Assembly: GCF_000004195.4 (NCBI RefSeq)
Contig: NC_030680.2
Span: 139,871,545 to 139,935,544, forward strand
Direction: 5' to 3'
Source: Xenopus tropicalis
Taxonomy: Eukaryota > Chordata > Amphibia > Anura > Pipidae
DNA: 64,000 nt
Below are positions 1-10,443 of this stretch, piece after piece (the first letter of the stretch is position 1; each line of letters opens with the position of its first letter). The translations under genes and the position numbers were made by a program. The notes under the pieces were generated by a model. That model searched no databases. It had not been told where the DNA came from and saw nothing but the letters and a program-made list of their open reading frames with translations.

Positions 1-375
1 GGCGCCACGTTTTTTCGCCTTGGTTTCCCGCCGCGTTTTTCCGCCGCGTTTTATCGCCTATGCATATACATAGGAATAGCTTGCGGGTTTTTTTTGGCGT
101 TATTTTTTGGCGTTCTTTTTTTTTGCGTTTTTTTTACAAAGTATTTTTCAGAGAAGTTTTTGCCCTTGATCCCCCTCCTGCATGTCACTGTCCAGGTCGT
201 GGCACCCTTTAAACAACTTTAAAATCAGTTTTCTGGCCAGAAATGGCTTTTCTAGGTTTTAAAGTTCGCCTTCCCATTGAAGTCTATGGGGTTCGCAAAG
301 TTCGCGAATATTCGCGAGTTTTGGCGAAAGTCCGCAAACGGGTTCGCGAACATTTTCGGCGATGTTCGCTACATC
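1..375. repeat. GTTCGCGAA-rich MITE, truncated by the window start
   Basis: CpG-rich sequence with repeated TTCGC/GCGAA words and GTTCGCGAACA near its right end (about 343-370). This is a dispersed Xenopus-type element, related in word content to the element at 1478-1820. 376-752 shows nothing I recognise. Confidence 0.5.
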
Positions 376-752
376 TCTAATGTCAATGGGTTATTTAGAT
401 GAAGCAGGGTTTTACATATAAGCAATATATTTTTATAGAGACCTACATTGTTTGGGATGGTATAGTTTTCCTTTAGAAAAGCCTCACTTTAATGAACAAT
501 GCCTTTTCCTGTCGTTCCTACTGGAATAGGGGAGCATTGAGATGGCAGTGATATATTCCTACCTCCCTGTATAATCTATTTATTAGATATGGCTCCTTAG
601 CGTATGTAAGCGCCTCATGAAATATTAGAGCCCTCAGAGCAGGCTGGGGCGCAGATATGTGCCATTTAGATTGTATCGCAGTCTGTACAAACGCCAGTGA
701 CAAGAAAAGGCAAAGTGGCAAATAGATTGTATTCAGGTTATCAGTAGAGATA

Positions 753-1310
753 TTGTGCCCTTCACAGGGCCTCTCTCTACACAAGGGCAGGAATGATTAT
801 GGCGGCACTGGAATGTCTGTAATGGCCTTAGATAAAAACGCAGCCGGGGGGGGTTATACAAACGCTGTCTGGAAACACGAGATTTCCCCGCTCCGTGTTA
901 TTATGATTTCCCATAAACATGAATCCAACCCCATGCGATAAAACGCGGTGAAAATAAGAGATTACAGAGATCGGCCCTCACTTGCGATCAGTTTTTCATA
1001 TTTCCAAACTAATTGTGTCATTATTTCAGCTGAAAATTTGCCCTTTCCCAAAGGGAACGTTATTTTATTCTCTCTGGGAAATGATTGTGTCAGTTGAATC
1101 TGTATGAAACGCAAAGGAGATTATTTGCACTCTGTCTCTTTGTCCTTTTATCCTCCCCTTAGGGGATTTTATAGTATTTATATATATATATATATATATT
1201 TTTGTTTGTTTGATAGGAAATTATCACATACACATCTGACTGACGCCCTCCCTGCGCATCTTTATTTTCTACCCACAAGGCAAAGCTTTGTTACCGACTG
1301 TTGTAATTAA
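753..1310. other. Non-repetitive island, candidate conserved non-coding element
   Basis: No family seen elsewhere in the window. It has balanced composition with scattered CpGs and homeodomain-like AT words (ACTAATTGTG, TCATTATTTC). It ends in an (AT)n microsatellite near 1177-1198. No coding signal is convincing. Confidence 0.3.
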
Positions 1311-1477
1311 AACGCTCAACCAGTGATCCCCACAGGGAGGGAAAAAAACCATAATTGAGATGCCGCAGTTGTTACCTCAAAAGCTAAAAAGAAAATGCAT
1401 TGATCCAGCCGGAGCCACAGGGGGAATATATAGCACCAATGCATTTACTCAGAGATTTACAGAGACTGTTCAGACCT

Positions 1478-1820
1478 AGTGATGAGCGAATCTGTCCCGT
1501 TTCGCCGACAAATTTGCGAATCTTGCAAAAGATTCGCGAAACAGCGAAAAATTTGCAAAACAGCGAAAATGTTGGACATCAAAAAAAACTGTCGCCCGCG
1601 GCTATTATTTTGTCAAACAGCTATTCTTTTGACGCCCGCGGCTATTATTTTGACGCCCGCGGCTATTATTTTGACACCCACGGCTATTATTTTGACGCGC
1701 GGCTATTATTTCATCGCCCATGGCTATTATTTTGTTGCGTGGCTATTCTTTTGACGCCCGCGACAATTTTTGGACGCACCGCGAAACAATGCCTGGCGAA
1801 ACATTTCGCCCATCACTATT
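1478..1820. repeat. MITE carrying a 21-bp minisatellite
   Basis: Imperfect terminal inverted repeats AGTGATGAGCGAA at left and TTCGCCCATCACTATT at right. GCGAAA-rich arms flank a core of about eight copies of a 21-bp unit (1591-1757, consensus CGCCCGCGGCTATTATTTTGA). Because 21 is a multiple of 3, the core gives open frames in more than one phase; these are not genes. Confidence 0.7.
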
Positions 1821-1823
1821 CAG

Positions 1824-2012
1824 ATCCATTAAGATCCGCTCACCTGGCAAAGTCACCAAACAAGCGAATCTTCTCCTGATTTTTTAACCTGCCTGATCGA
1901 TATCTGGCCAATTTAGGGCAGGCCCATGATTTATGCCCCTACATGGGCCAATAAGCTGCTGAATTGGTCTAAGGGACCGACATCGGCAGCTACAATCGGC
2001 CACCTTAAGGTT
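1824..2012. repeat. Degraded copy of the string-of-hairpins MITE
   Basis: Shares AAGATCCGCTC, CTGATCGATATCTGGCCAAT, GGCCAATAAGCTGCTGAATT and GACCGACATCGGCAGCTACA with the fuller copies at 2316-2670 and 45176-45524, but lacks the central hairpins. Confidence 0.65.
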
Positions 2013-2026
2013 CCCTGTATTGATGG

Positions 2027-2314
2027 TAGGGTTGCCACCTTTTTTTCAGGTCTTTACTGGCCTGTAGGGGCCGGCCAAAAGGGTTATTGATGCTTGGTTA
2101 TTGATGGGTGGGGCTGGACAGAGTTGGTCCAAATTCTGCAAGTAGACTGGGTTTGGGGGCATACAGGGGTAGGAAAGTGAGGGGATTGGGGCAGTTCGGA
2201 GGCAGGTCATGGGCCAAATATTAGGAATTACAAATTTACTGACAGCTATATTGCTGGTAAATGCCCTGGCATTACCAGCTAGGTTGGTGAAATACTGGCC
2301 AGGTAGCAACCCTA
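2027..2314. repeat. MITE with AGGGTTGCCACCT ends
   Basis: Inverted ends TAGGGTTGCCACCT and AGGTAGCAACCCTA flank a TGGCCCTAGC..GGCCAG-type interior. Other copies are at 10130-10443 and 14738-15098, an interrupted one at 45010-45606, and fragments at 3264-3320, 13738-13850 and 15548-15720. Confidence 0.7.
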
Positions 2315-2315
2315 A

Positions 2316-2670
2316 AGGTGCCCATACACTTTAAGATCCGCTCGCTTGGTGATGTCACCAAGCGAGCGGATCTTCACCCGATATCCCCACCTACGGGTGG
2401 GCGATATCGGGTAGCAAGGGACTTAAAAAAAAATAATCCGATCGTTTGGCCCTGGGGCCAAACGATCGGATTACATTTGAGGTTATAGGGCAGTTGGTTC
2501 GGGGACCGCATCAACAAGTCGATGTGGTCCCCGATCCGACTGGATTTTCTAACCTGGCCGATCGAGATCTGGCCAATTTCAGGCCAGATCTCGGTCGGCC
2601 AGGCCGCTCTGTTCTGCCCCTACACGGGCCGATTAGCTGCCGAATCGGTCCAAGGGATCGGGGGCCTTAA
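2316..2670. repeat. String-of-hairpins MITE
   Basis: A chain of separate palindromes. One reads GCTCGCTTGGTGA and its complement at 2339-2370. The second is CCGATATCCCCACC/GGGTGGGCGATATCGG, the third AATCCGATCGTTTGGCCC and its complement, the fourth CTGGCCGATCGAGATCTGGC and its complement, with GCCGATTAGCTGCCGAATCG last. The left terminus AGGTGCCCATACAC matches other copies. Confidence 0.75.
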
Positions 2671-4166
2671 GAGCTGGGCATATATACAGTGCAGTAACTA
2701 CGGGGAAGCAGACACCACTGTGGGGGGGGGGGGGGGAGCCTGGTGCTAAAGGGGGGCCGGGGTGGGGATCACCTGCCTTGTTTACAGGGGAAGACCGGCA
2801 GGTATGGGGGCCGCTGTAGAACAGCTATTTTCTTAGTGTTGCAGGTCACCCCCAAAATGATGCCCCTGCATATGTGGCAAGATCTAATCACACAAAACTA
2901 CTGGATACAGCACGCGTGTGAAGTTCAATTTCAGCTGACATCAGTAACTGATGTGTTTATAACAATCTGGGTAGCAAGAACATTAGTTTGGTATAAACAA
3001 TAGATCTTAATATGTCTCACCATTTCAATTGTCTGCTTGGGGTGCCCTCTGCCCGGAACACAGCACTTAAGCTCAAATACCCCCTGTCTGGGTGAGTCAG
3101 TAAGATCTACTCCTTTGACAAGGTCTCGCCAAATGAGCAAATCCTTGCCCATTTTGGCCACTCAGGCCCTGGGCAAAATAGGGCTGATCTTATTGTTTAG
3201 CCCCTGGCATGTACAGACCCTTTGGGTCAAAAATCCAGCCAATTTTCTATATATCTGTTGGGCATAGGGTTGCCACCTGGCTGGTATTTTACCATACACC
3301 GGCCAACACAGGAGGGGCAGAATGAGCAGTTTATATCAATAACATATACACAGACTATGCCCAGTTTTATGAGCAGTCAATCAATTAACACTGATTAGAG
3401 CTATAACCATAGGGGAGCTCAAACTGCAACTGGGGGGCAAGGAATATATAGGGCCCAGTGGGTCCCTGACTCATTTTACCATTTTTTTCCAATACAGATC
3501 ATATTTAAATATTGAATTAGTTTTGGGCAGCTTATTAAGACTTGCAGGAAGTGTTAGGCCAGACTGACTGAGCACCCATGCAACCCAGCCGGCCACCTCA
3601 CTCCACCCCCTGTATCGCTCGCCCCCCAATACAAGTGCACATGTGCATAGATGATGATGGGGGAGGTGGAGAAGGATAGTGTGGAGTGGCGACTCTGGGA
3701 TTAAAGCAGCGACAGGAGGGCCTGGACTGGGTGTAAGTAGACAAGAGGTATGTGCCTAGCACCCCTCCAGCGTTGCGCCCTAGGCACGTGCCTCTTCTGC
3801 TCTCCCCTAGTTCAGGCGCTGCTTACACTGCAGTGAGGGCTAACATCTACTTTGCCCCTGCCACTGGTTTAAATATCAAGCTATAAAATGAATACAAGAG
3901 TGTCTGAAATAGAAACAAGTCATGACAAACAAAAATTAAATGCAATAAAAATGTATAATTATTGTACTTTCTAGTTTGCTGGGGGCAGTTGTCTGATGGC
4001 TTTACTGTCAGGTCCTGGGGCAGGGAGTTGTACAGAAGTAGCAAATACATCACTGCATAATTTATATTACAGGTCTCATGGGGTTAAAAATTCTCAGGAC
4101 AGTTTTGGCTAAGAGTATTTAGTGATGAGCAAATATTTTCGCCAGGCATGGATTTGCTGTGAAATT
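2671..4166. other. Intergenic DNA without recognised features
   Basis: Contains a poly-G run near 2720-2735 and a GGTTGCCACC-family fragment near 3264-3320. Otherwise I see no gene, array or repeat family shared with the rest of the window. Confidence 0.4.
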
Positions 4167-4167
4167 C

Positions 4168-4370
4168 CACAAGGGTGAAGACACACAGAGCTACAAGAAA
4201 TACTAGTAGCAGCTACTTGTTGTGGCTACTAAAAGATACTGCAGATCATTTACTGATAATTGTCTCTACATGTGCTTTAGCAGAGGGAATTCTCAGTATT
4301 GTCTATGGCAGGGGATTTTCTGGTGTTTAGTAGCCGTGTAAAAGTAGCTGCTGTGTGTCTTCACCCTAAA
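4168..4370. repeat. Foldback MITE with GGGTGAAGACACACAGAGCTAC ends (copy 1)
   Basis: The left end AAGGGTGAAGACACACAGAG is mirrored by the right end GTGTGTCTTCACCCT; the arms carry TAGTAGCAGCTACT. Other copies are at 9571-9768, 30665-30841 and 31049-31228. Confidence 0.75.
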
Positions 4371-4379
4371 AGGGTATGA

Positions 4380-4740
4380 GTATCCCTTTAAGGAGAGAGA
4401 TGCCACACGGGCTAGTTCTGAATAAGCCAGCGAAAGAATAAAAATAAATATATCTGCCCAATAATTGCCTTAAATAAAAGCAGATGATGAGTCCCGGTGG
4501 GAAAGCGAATGTCGGCTACCGGCGGCACAGTCACTGGCAGAACTGAGAGCTCATCACAAATGGGAGACGGGCAGATTTCTGCATATTAATCTCTTACTGG
4601 GTCAGACTGCCGGCAGCGTCTCGCTTCTACTCCGTGTAATCTGCTGTGCCAAGCAGCCTGCCCGTGCCAAGCACAGGATTTCCCTTTATATTCCGAAGAG
4701 ATTAGCAGTGCCCCCCTGAGCTCGGGGAATGGTTCTACCT
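4380..4740. other. Non-repetitive island, candidate conserved element
   Basis: No match to other parts of the window; CpG retained (CCGGCGGCAC, CCGGCAGCGTCTCG) with AT words such as CTGCATATTAATC. Function unknown. Confidence 0.25.
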
Positions 4741-4931
4741 GCATGGGGGGTTAGTAGGCTGCCAGTTCCCCCAGCACTGGTTCTACCTGACTATACTGTA
4801 TGTTGGGTCTGTGTAAAACTAATGTTACCCTGCATGTTCTGGGGAATTTATATGTTAAGATCCAAAGTGTGGCTTTAACCTGTAATATGTTGGCATAACA
4901 GGTATGGGATCCCTTAGCCAAAAACCTATTA

Positions 4932-5697
4932 CAGGTATGGGATCCATTATCCGGAAATCCGTTATCTAGAATGCTCCGAATTACGGAAAGCCCGTCTCCC
5001 ATAGACTCCATATTAATCAAATAATTTTTTCTCTGTAATAATAAAACAGTACCTTGTACTTGATCCCAACTAAGATATAATTACCCCTTATTGGGGGCAG
5101 AACAGCCCTATTGGGTTTATTTAATGGTTAAATGATTCCCTTTTCTCTGTAATAATAAAACAGTACCTGTACTTGATCCCAACTAAGATATAATTACCCC
5201 TTATTGGGGGCAGAACAGCCCTATTGGGTTTATTTAATGGTTAAATGATTCCCTTTTCTCTGTAATAATAAAACAGTACCTGTACTTGATCCCAACTAAG
5301 ATATAATTACCCCTTATTGGGGGCAGAACAGTCCTATTGGGTTTATTTAATGGTTAAATGATTCCCTTTTCTCTGTAATAATAAAACAGTACCTGTACTT
5401 GATCCCAACTAAGATATAATTACCCCTTATTGGGGGCAGAACAACCCTATTGGGTTTATTTAATGGTTAAATGATTCCCTTTTCTCTGTAATAATAAAAC
5501 AGTACCTGTACTTGATCCCAACTAAGATATAATTACCCCTTATTGGGGGCAGAACAGTCCTATTGGGTTTAATTCATGTTTTGTTGATTTTTTAGTACTT
5601 TGACTAGATTAGATAAAAGATCCAAATTTCGGAAAGACTCCTTATCCAAAATACCCTTGGTCCCAAGCATTCTGGATAATGGGTCCCATACCTGTAT
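4932..5697 (-). repeat. MITE with internal 113-bp tandem array (5 copies)
   Basis: Ends CAGGTATGGGATCCATTATC and GGATAATGGGTCCCATACCT are inverted repeats. Inside, 5031-5580 holds five nearly identical 113-bp units (CTCTGTAATAATAAAACAGT starts at 5031, 5145, 5258, 5371 and 5484). Orientation is opposite to the array at 8.0-9.0 kb. An older diverged relative follows at 5697-5975. Confidence 0.85.
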
Positions 5698-5975
5698 TTA
5701 GAAAGCTCTGAATTACAGGATGGCCATCTCTCATAGAGTCTATTTAAGCAAATTCTAATTTTTTTTAAATCACCCTTTTTCTCTGTAATGAAACAGAACT
5801 TTGCCCTTGATGGTAACTTGGTAACTAAGCTGAATAAATTCTTATTGGCAGCAAAACAATCCTATTGGGTTTATTTACCACTGAAATGATTTTAAGCAGA
5901 CATAAGGTATGGTGATCTAAATTATGGAAAGGCCCCTTTTCCAGAAAACCCCTGGTGCTGAGCATTCCAAGATGC
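5697..5975 (-). repeat. Diverged solo copy of the same MITE family
   Basis: Retains AAAGCTCTGAATTACAG, CTCTGTAATGAAACAGAA, TCCTATTGGGTTTATTTA and the right-arm words in the same order, but with many changes and only one internal unit. Confidence 0.65.
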
Positions 5976-6880
5976 AATAGCCCTAGCACCTTATATCAAC
6001 CAATCAAAAAGTAGATTGCCACTGTTATGTACTGGTATTACATATAAATATGTAGGGTAGAAATGTTGTACCTTATGTTTTGGGTTCCTGTACCAGCCCA
6101 AGGCCCCCACAGCCCATTAGCAGGGAAGGTCTGTGCCCCCAAAGATGCCCCAGTAGCCCCCCATCTTCTTTTCTGCTGATTCCCAGCACAGGCTCTGGGC
6201 TGCTGGCACTTACCTGAGCTTAGGGGCCCACTCACACTATACTGTATATACAGTATAAAAGTAATTAAACAAGGCTATTTATTAATTACTATTCACATTA
6301 CATGGCAGCTCAGAAATGGGCATTCAGGGCCAGAATTTGATAATCAGCACAGGAGAATCGTTTTTTATCATAGATGAACCTCATTTTGTTATTTCCCACA
6401 ACTCCAAACCTTAGCTTTTCAACTGAGCATGTGCAGTGCCACTGACACTCAAAGGAGGGCCTAACACAGTGAAAATGGGAGCTTATAAGGCCTGGACCAT
6501 TACTGCTTTAGCACTGCAGAACCTGCATCTCTGGATGTATTCATTTGGTTTGGAACTCGGCTTCTGAACCAAAACTTGCTAATAAAGAGCCCCCCACACA
6601 CAGAAACCCCTAATAACCTATCCCTGTAATCTGTTCCTTCAAAAAGTATAAATATATACCATTTAAGTAAATGGTGAGAGTAAATATAAATAACAAATAA
6701 ACATAATTATAGACCGTATGGCTGGGATTGCTTTCTCTCAGTATATGGCTGTGCCTATTTAATGTACAAGCGATCCGTTGCATTCTGCTGAGCCTGCGAG
6801 TTTGAGACATACAGTAATATACACACACACATATATATATATATATACTGCCAGATCTCAGGGGGCCCGACCAGTAAAAC
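5976..6880. other. Intergenic DNA with a CA/TA microsatellite
   Basis: Holds (CA)n(TA)n at about 6821-6847. Otherwise no gene or shared repeat recognised. Confidence 0.4.
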
Positions 6881-7150
6881 CCAATCCAGACGAGACCTTT
6901 GATATCCGCCGAATGGCAAGATAAAATCAATAGTTTTAATTTTCACGCGGAAGCCCACAACGCTCAGCTGACAATCTCAGCAGGTTTTAATGGACACAAA
7001 CAATTTGTTTTTTACGGTTTTAATTGTTTCTGCGTCTTAAGACGATTCCTTTTTATTGCCCTGTTTGGCACGTGGCATAAATTAATAAGAGCTGCCCATA
7101 AATGATGGCTGGGAGAGATTAACATGGTGCGGTTAGATTCCGCTCCGTCT
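6880..7150. other. Non-repetitive AT-rich island, candidate conserved enhancer-like element
   Basis: Dense in homeodomain- and forkhead-like words (GTTTTAATGG, ACAAACAATTTG, TTTTAATTGTT, AAATTAATAAG), with retained CpGs and no copy elsewhere in the window. No ORF is convincing. This is the look of vertebrate conserved non-coding elements, but only an alignment could show it. Confidence 0.35.
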
Positions 7151-7169
7151 GCGTTTGTGCTCTGCTTGG

Positions 7170-7550
7170 AGCCTCCTAGTATTCAGCGCCGGATTCGTCC
7201 TTTCGGCGCCCCTAGGCCACCCCCGTTGGTCGCCCCTAAGCCCCCCCCCCCCGTGTGCGCATGCGCGAATGCGGAACCACCGCCCCCATGTGCGCATGCG
7301 CGAACGCGGAACCACCGCCCCGTGTGCGCATGCGCAAACTCTGAACCACCACCCCCTGGTTGCGAGCGCGCATGCGCAAGCATTTAAAGTCCGATACGGA
7401 GCAGTGGGGAGAGGTCCCCGTTGCTCCGTAAGGGAGGCAAACTTACACATTTTATTGCGGCGGGGCGGCATGCCGCCCCTAAATTTTTGCCGCCCTAGGC
7501 CCGGGCCTTTGTGGCCTCGCCACAAATCCGGGCCTGCTAGTATTGTTACT
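7170..7550. repeat. GC-rich element with four NRF-1-like palindromes
   Basis: Four units of about 34-43 bp, each with GCGCATGCGC (7256-7266, 7291-7301, 7325-7335, 7368-7377) and a GGAACCACC-type spacer. They are followed by the dispersed block GGCGGCATGCCGCCCCTAAA and GCCCTAGGCCCGGGCC (7462-7520), which recurs inverted near 30842-30890. Confidence 0.6.
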
Positions 7551-7862
7551 GGCCCAGCACTTCTTATATCCGTGGCTTGGACCCCCCTATGGTGCGTGCC
7601 GGTGCTGATTAATCCAGTGCTGGCTCTTGGGCACAACAGGGTGCTCATCCAACAACAGCTGCCCTGTGAGGCACCCCCAAAGGCAATTTAGGTTCCAGCA
7701 CTGCTAACTAAGGAACGTAGACTTCAAGGGTCCTAAACACATATTCATACTCACACCCACATTGTACACATTCTGAACTGATAGAGAATGTAATTTTAAT
7801 TCAGCAGTCATTCGTTTCAGGGATTAATGATTTGGTGGGGGCAGTAGAGCACAGACCCCCTG

Positions 7863-9098
7863 TATAGGTATGGGACCCGTTATCCAGAATGCTTGGGACC
7901 TGGGGTTTTCCAGATAAGTGGTCTTTCCGTAATTCAGATCTCCATACCTTAAGTTTGCTAAAAAAAATCATTTAAACACTAATTAAACCCAATAGGATTA
8001 TTTTCGCTCCAATAAGGATTAATTATATCTTAGTTGGGATCAAGTACAGGTACTGTTTTATTATTACAGAGAAAAGGGAATCATTTAACCATTAAATAAA
8101 CCCAATAGGGCTGTTCTGCCCCCAATAAGGGGTAATTATATCTTAGTTGGGATCAAGTACAGGTACTGTTTTATTATTACAGAGAAAAGGGAATCATTTA
8201 ACCATTAAATAAACCCAATAGGGCTGTTCTGCCCCCAATAAGGGGTAATTATATCTTAGTTGGGATCAAGTACAGGTACTGTTTTATTATTACAGAGAAA
8301 AGGGAATCATTTAACCATTAAATAAACCCAATAGGGCTGTTCTGCCCCCAATAAGGGGTAATTATATCTTAGTTGGGATCAAGTACAGGTACTGTTTTAT
8401 TATTACAGAGAAAAGGGAATCATTTAACCATTAAATAAACCCAATAGGGCTGTTCTGCCCCAATAAGGGGTAATTATATCTTAGTTGGGATCAAGTACAG
8501 GTACTGTTTTATTATTACAGAGAAAAGGGAATCATTTAACCATTAAATAAACCCAATAGGGCTGTTCTGCCCCAATAAGGGGTAATTATATCTTAGTTGG
8601 GATCAAGTACAGGTACTGTTTTATTATTACAGAGAAAAGGGAATCATTTAACCATTAAATAAACCCAATAGGGCTGTTCTGCCCCCAATAAGGGGTAATT
8701 ATATCTTAGTTGGGATCAAGTACAGGTACTGTTTTATTATTACAGAGAAAAGGGAATCATTTAACCATTAAATAAACCCAATAGGGCTGTTCTGCCCCCA
8801 ATAAGGGGTAATTATATCTTAGTTGGGATCAAGTACAGGTACTGTTTTATTATTACAGGGAAAAGGGAATCATTTAACCATTAAATAAACCCAATAGGGC
8901 TGTTCTGCCCCCAATAAGGGGTAATTATATCTTAGTTGGGATCAAGTACAGGTACTGTTTTATTATTACAGAGAAAAAGGAAACCATTTTTAAAATGTGA
9001 ATTATTTGATTAAAATGGAGTCTATGGGACATGGCCTTTCTATAATTTGGAACTTTCTGGATAATGGATTTCTACATTAAGGGGTCCGATACCTGTAT
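7863..9098 (+). repeat. MITE with internal 113-bp tandem array (about 8-9 copies)
   Basis: Left end TAGGTATGGGACCCGTTATC, right end AAGGGGTCCGATACCTGTAT. The 113-bp units (112 where one C is lost) run from about 7985 to 8990, with GGGCTGTTCT at 8108, 8221, 8334, 8447, 8559, 8671, 8784 and 8897. Copies are almost identical, so the amplification is recent. Confidence 0.9.
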
Positions 9099-9152
9099 CT
9101 CAGAATGGTGCTTCACTGCTCAAACAGTTGAATATATTTTGACCAATTGACT

Positions 9153-9396
9153 CAGGGTTGGACTGGGCAAGTGGGACGCAGGTTAAAAACCCGATGCACC
9201 CCAGGCCTAATAGGCCCCGCAACCCAAGTGCACTCACCAGCCCAGATTGTCCTCTCTGCCCCAATTACAGATGCAAAGTTAAAGAGGAGGGAACAAAAAG
9301 CGCGGAGGGGGGATGCCAGGAGGAGGCCCTTGAGTTTGTAAGGGGGCCCTCGAAGTCACAGCCCCGGTGGGCCCAGGAAGCTCCAGTCCAACCCTG
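9153..9396. mobile_element. Short non-autonomous hAT-type transposon
   Basis: Inverted ends CAGGGTTGGACTGG and CCAGTCCAACCCTG, flanked by a perfect 8-bp target duplication AATTGACT (9145-9152 and 9397-9404). 244 bp, no coding capacity. A related GGTCGGACTGGGCC sequence occurs near 33968. Confidence 0.85.
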
Positions 9397-9402
9397 AATT
9401 GA

Positions 9403-9911
9403 CTTACTGATCTGTGCTGATAAATGTGTCGATTGGTTGACATTTCTTGATGGTAAGGGACAAGTATTTACAGGAAAGTATTAATAACTTGCAAAAAATA
9501 AAAAGTAATGGGAATCCCTTTGGATTTCCTCAGGTCCATATTTAGTAAACTGACCCCTGTGTTTAAGGGTGAAGACACACAGAGCTACTTAGTAGCAGCT
9601 ACTTTTTCACAGCTACTAAACACCACAAAATTCCCTGCCATAGACAATACTGAGAATTGCCTCTGCTAAAACACACGTAGAGACAGTTATCAGTAAATGA
9701 TCAGCATTGTCTGTTTTAGTAGCCACGACAAGTAGCTGCTACTAAGTAGCTCTGTGTGTCTTCACCCTTAAAACACAGGGGTCAGTTTACTAAATATGGA
9801 CCTGAGGAAATCCAAAGGGATTCCCATTACTTTTTATTTTTTGCAAGTTATTAATACTTACCATCAGGAAATGTCAACCAATCGACACATTTATCAGCAC
9901 AGATCAGTAAG
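9403..9911. repeat. 509-bp near-perfect palindrome centred on a foldback MITE
   Basis: Outer arms (CTTACTGATCTGTGCTGATA at left, its complement ending at 9911) run inward through GACATTTC, ACTTGCAAAAAATAAAAAGT and CAGTTTAC-type sequence into the two arms of a GGGTGAAGACACACAGAGC MITE (9571-9768). The arms differ mainly by about 24 extra bases on the left (near 9455-9480). Loop about 30-100 bp. Confidence 0.85.
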
Positions 9912-10129
9912 ATCTTGCCTTGGGGCACGTTGGTCGAGACAAGATAGTGCCACAAGGTATCAAGGGGGGGGGGGGGTCACAGCAAACAATAAAATTGCCT
10001 ATGATAATAATTCTAGCTGCAGCACTAGGCGCAAAAATGGGGTCAGTAATGTGCCCATTAATGTGCCAGAATGATATAATTTGTGCCAACCTGTGCTAGT
10101 ACCTATCTGTAATAATTTGGTGCATAAGT

Positions 10130-10443
10130 AGGGTTGCCACTTTTTGGCGGTTTTTTTTTTGTAATATTGGCCTTTGGGTCGGGGGTAGTAGGCAGGTTGT
10201 AAAATGGGGTGGGGCAATTATGTCACAGGGAGGGGAAATGGGCAGAGTGGATGGGGAATTGGTGGGGTATAGGCAGGTCTGTATTTATAAGGAGTAGTCC
10301 TTTAATGGAGAGGGTCAGGGAAGGGAGGGATTCAGAAGATATTACAAATTACATTGCCGGTAAATAAGTAATGCCTGCCCTGGCCCTAGCTTGTGATTTA
10401 CTGACTGGGCCGGTCAAATACCATCCAGGTGGTAACCCTATGC
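10130..10443. repeat. MITE with AGGGTTGCCACCT ends
   Basis: Left AGGGTTGCCACTTTTTGGCG, right CCAGGTGGTAACCCTATG, interior with TTGGCCTTTGGGTC and CTGGCCCTAGCTTGTGATTT as in 14738-15098. A poly-G run lies just before it (about 9964-9976). 10444-11230 holds further short dispersed fragments (AGTGGCGCAGCTATAAAGGA near 10543) and nothing coding. Confidence 0.7.

Noticed and set aside
1400..1879. 159-codon ORF with repeated YYFDARG
   Set aside because: Made by the 21-bp minisatellite in a MITE; period divisible by 3.
7133..7691. Overlapping 171- and 178-codon ORFs on opposite strands
   Set aside because: They lie in the GC-rich NRF-1-motif repeat, where stops are rare; low-complexity Pro/Arg/Cys products with no domain.
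7985..8990. CRISPR-like regular array
   Set aside because: Units are 113 bp and identical throughout with no unique spacers; the genome is eukaryotic. It is a satellite-like expansion in a MITE.
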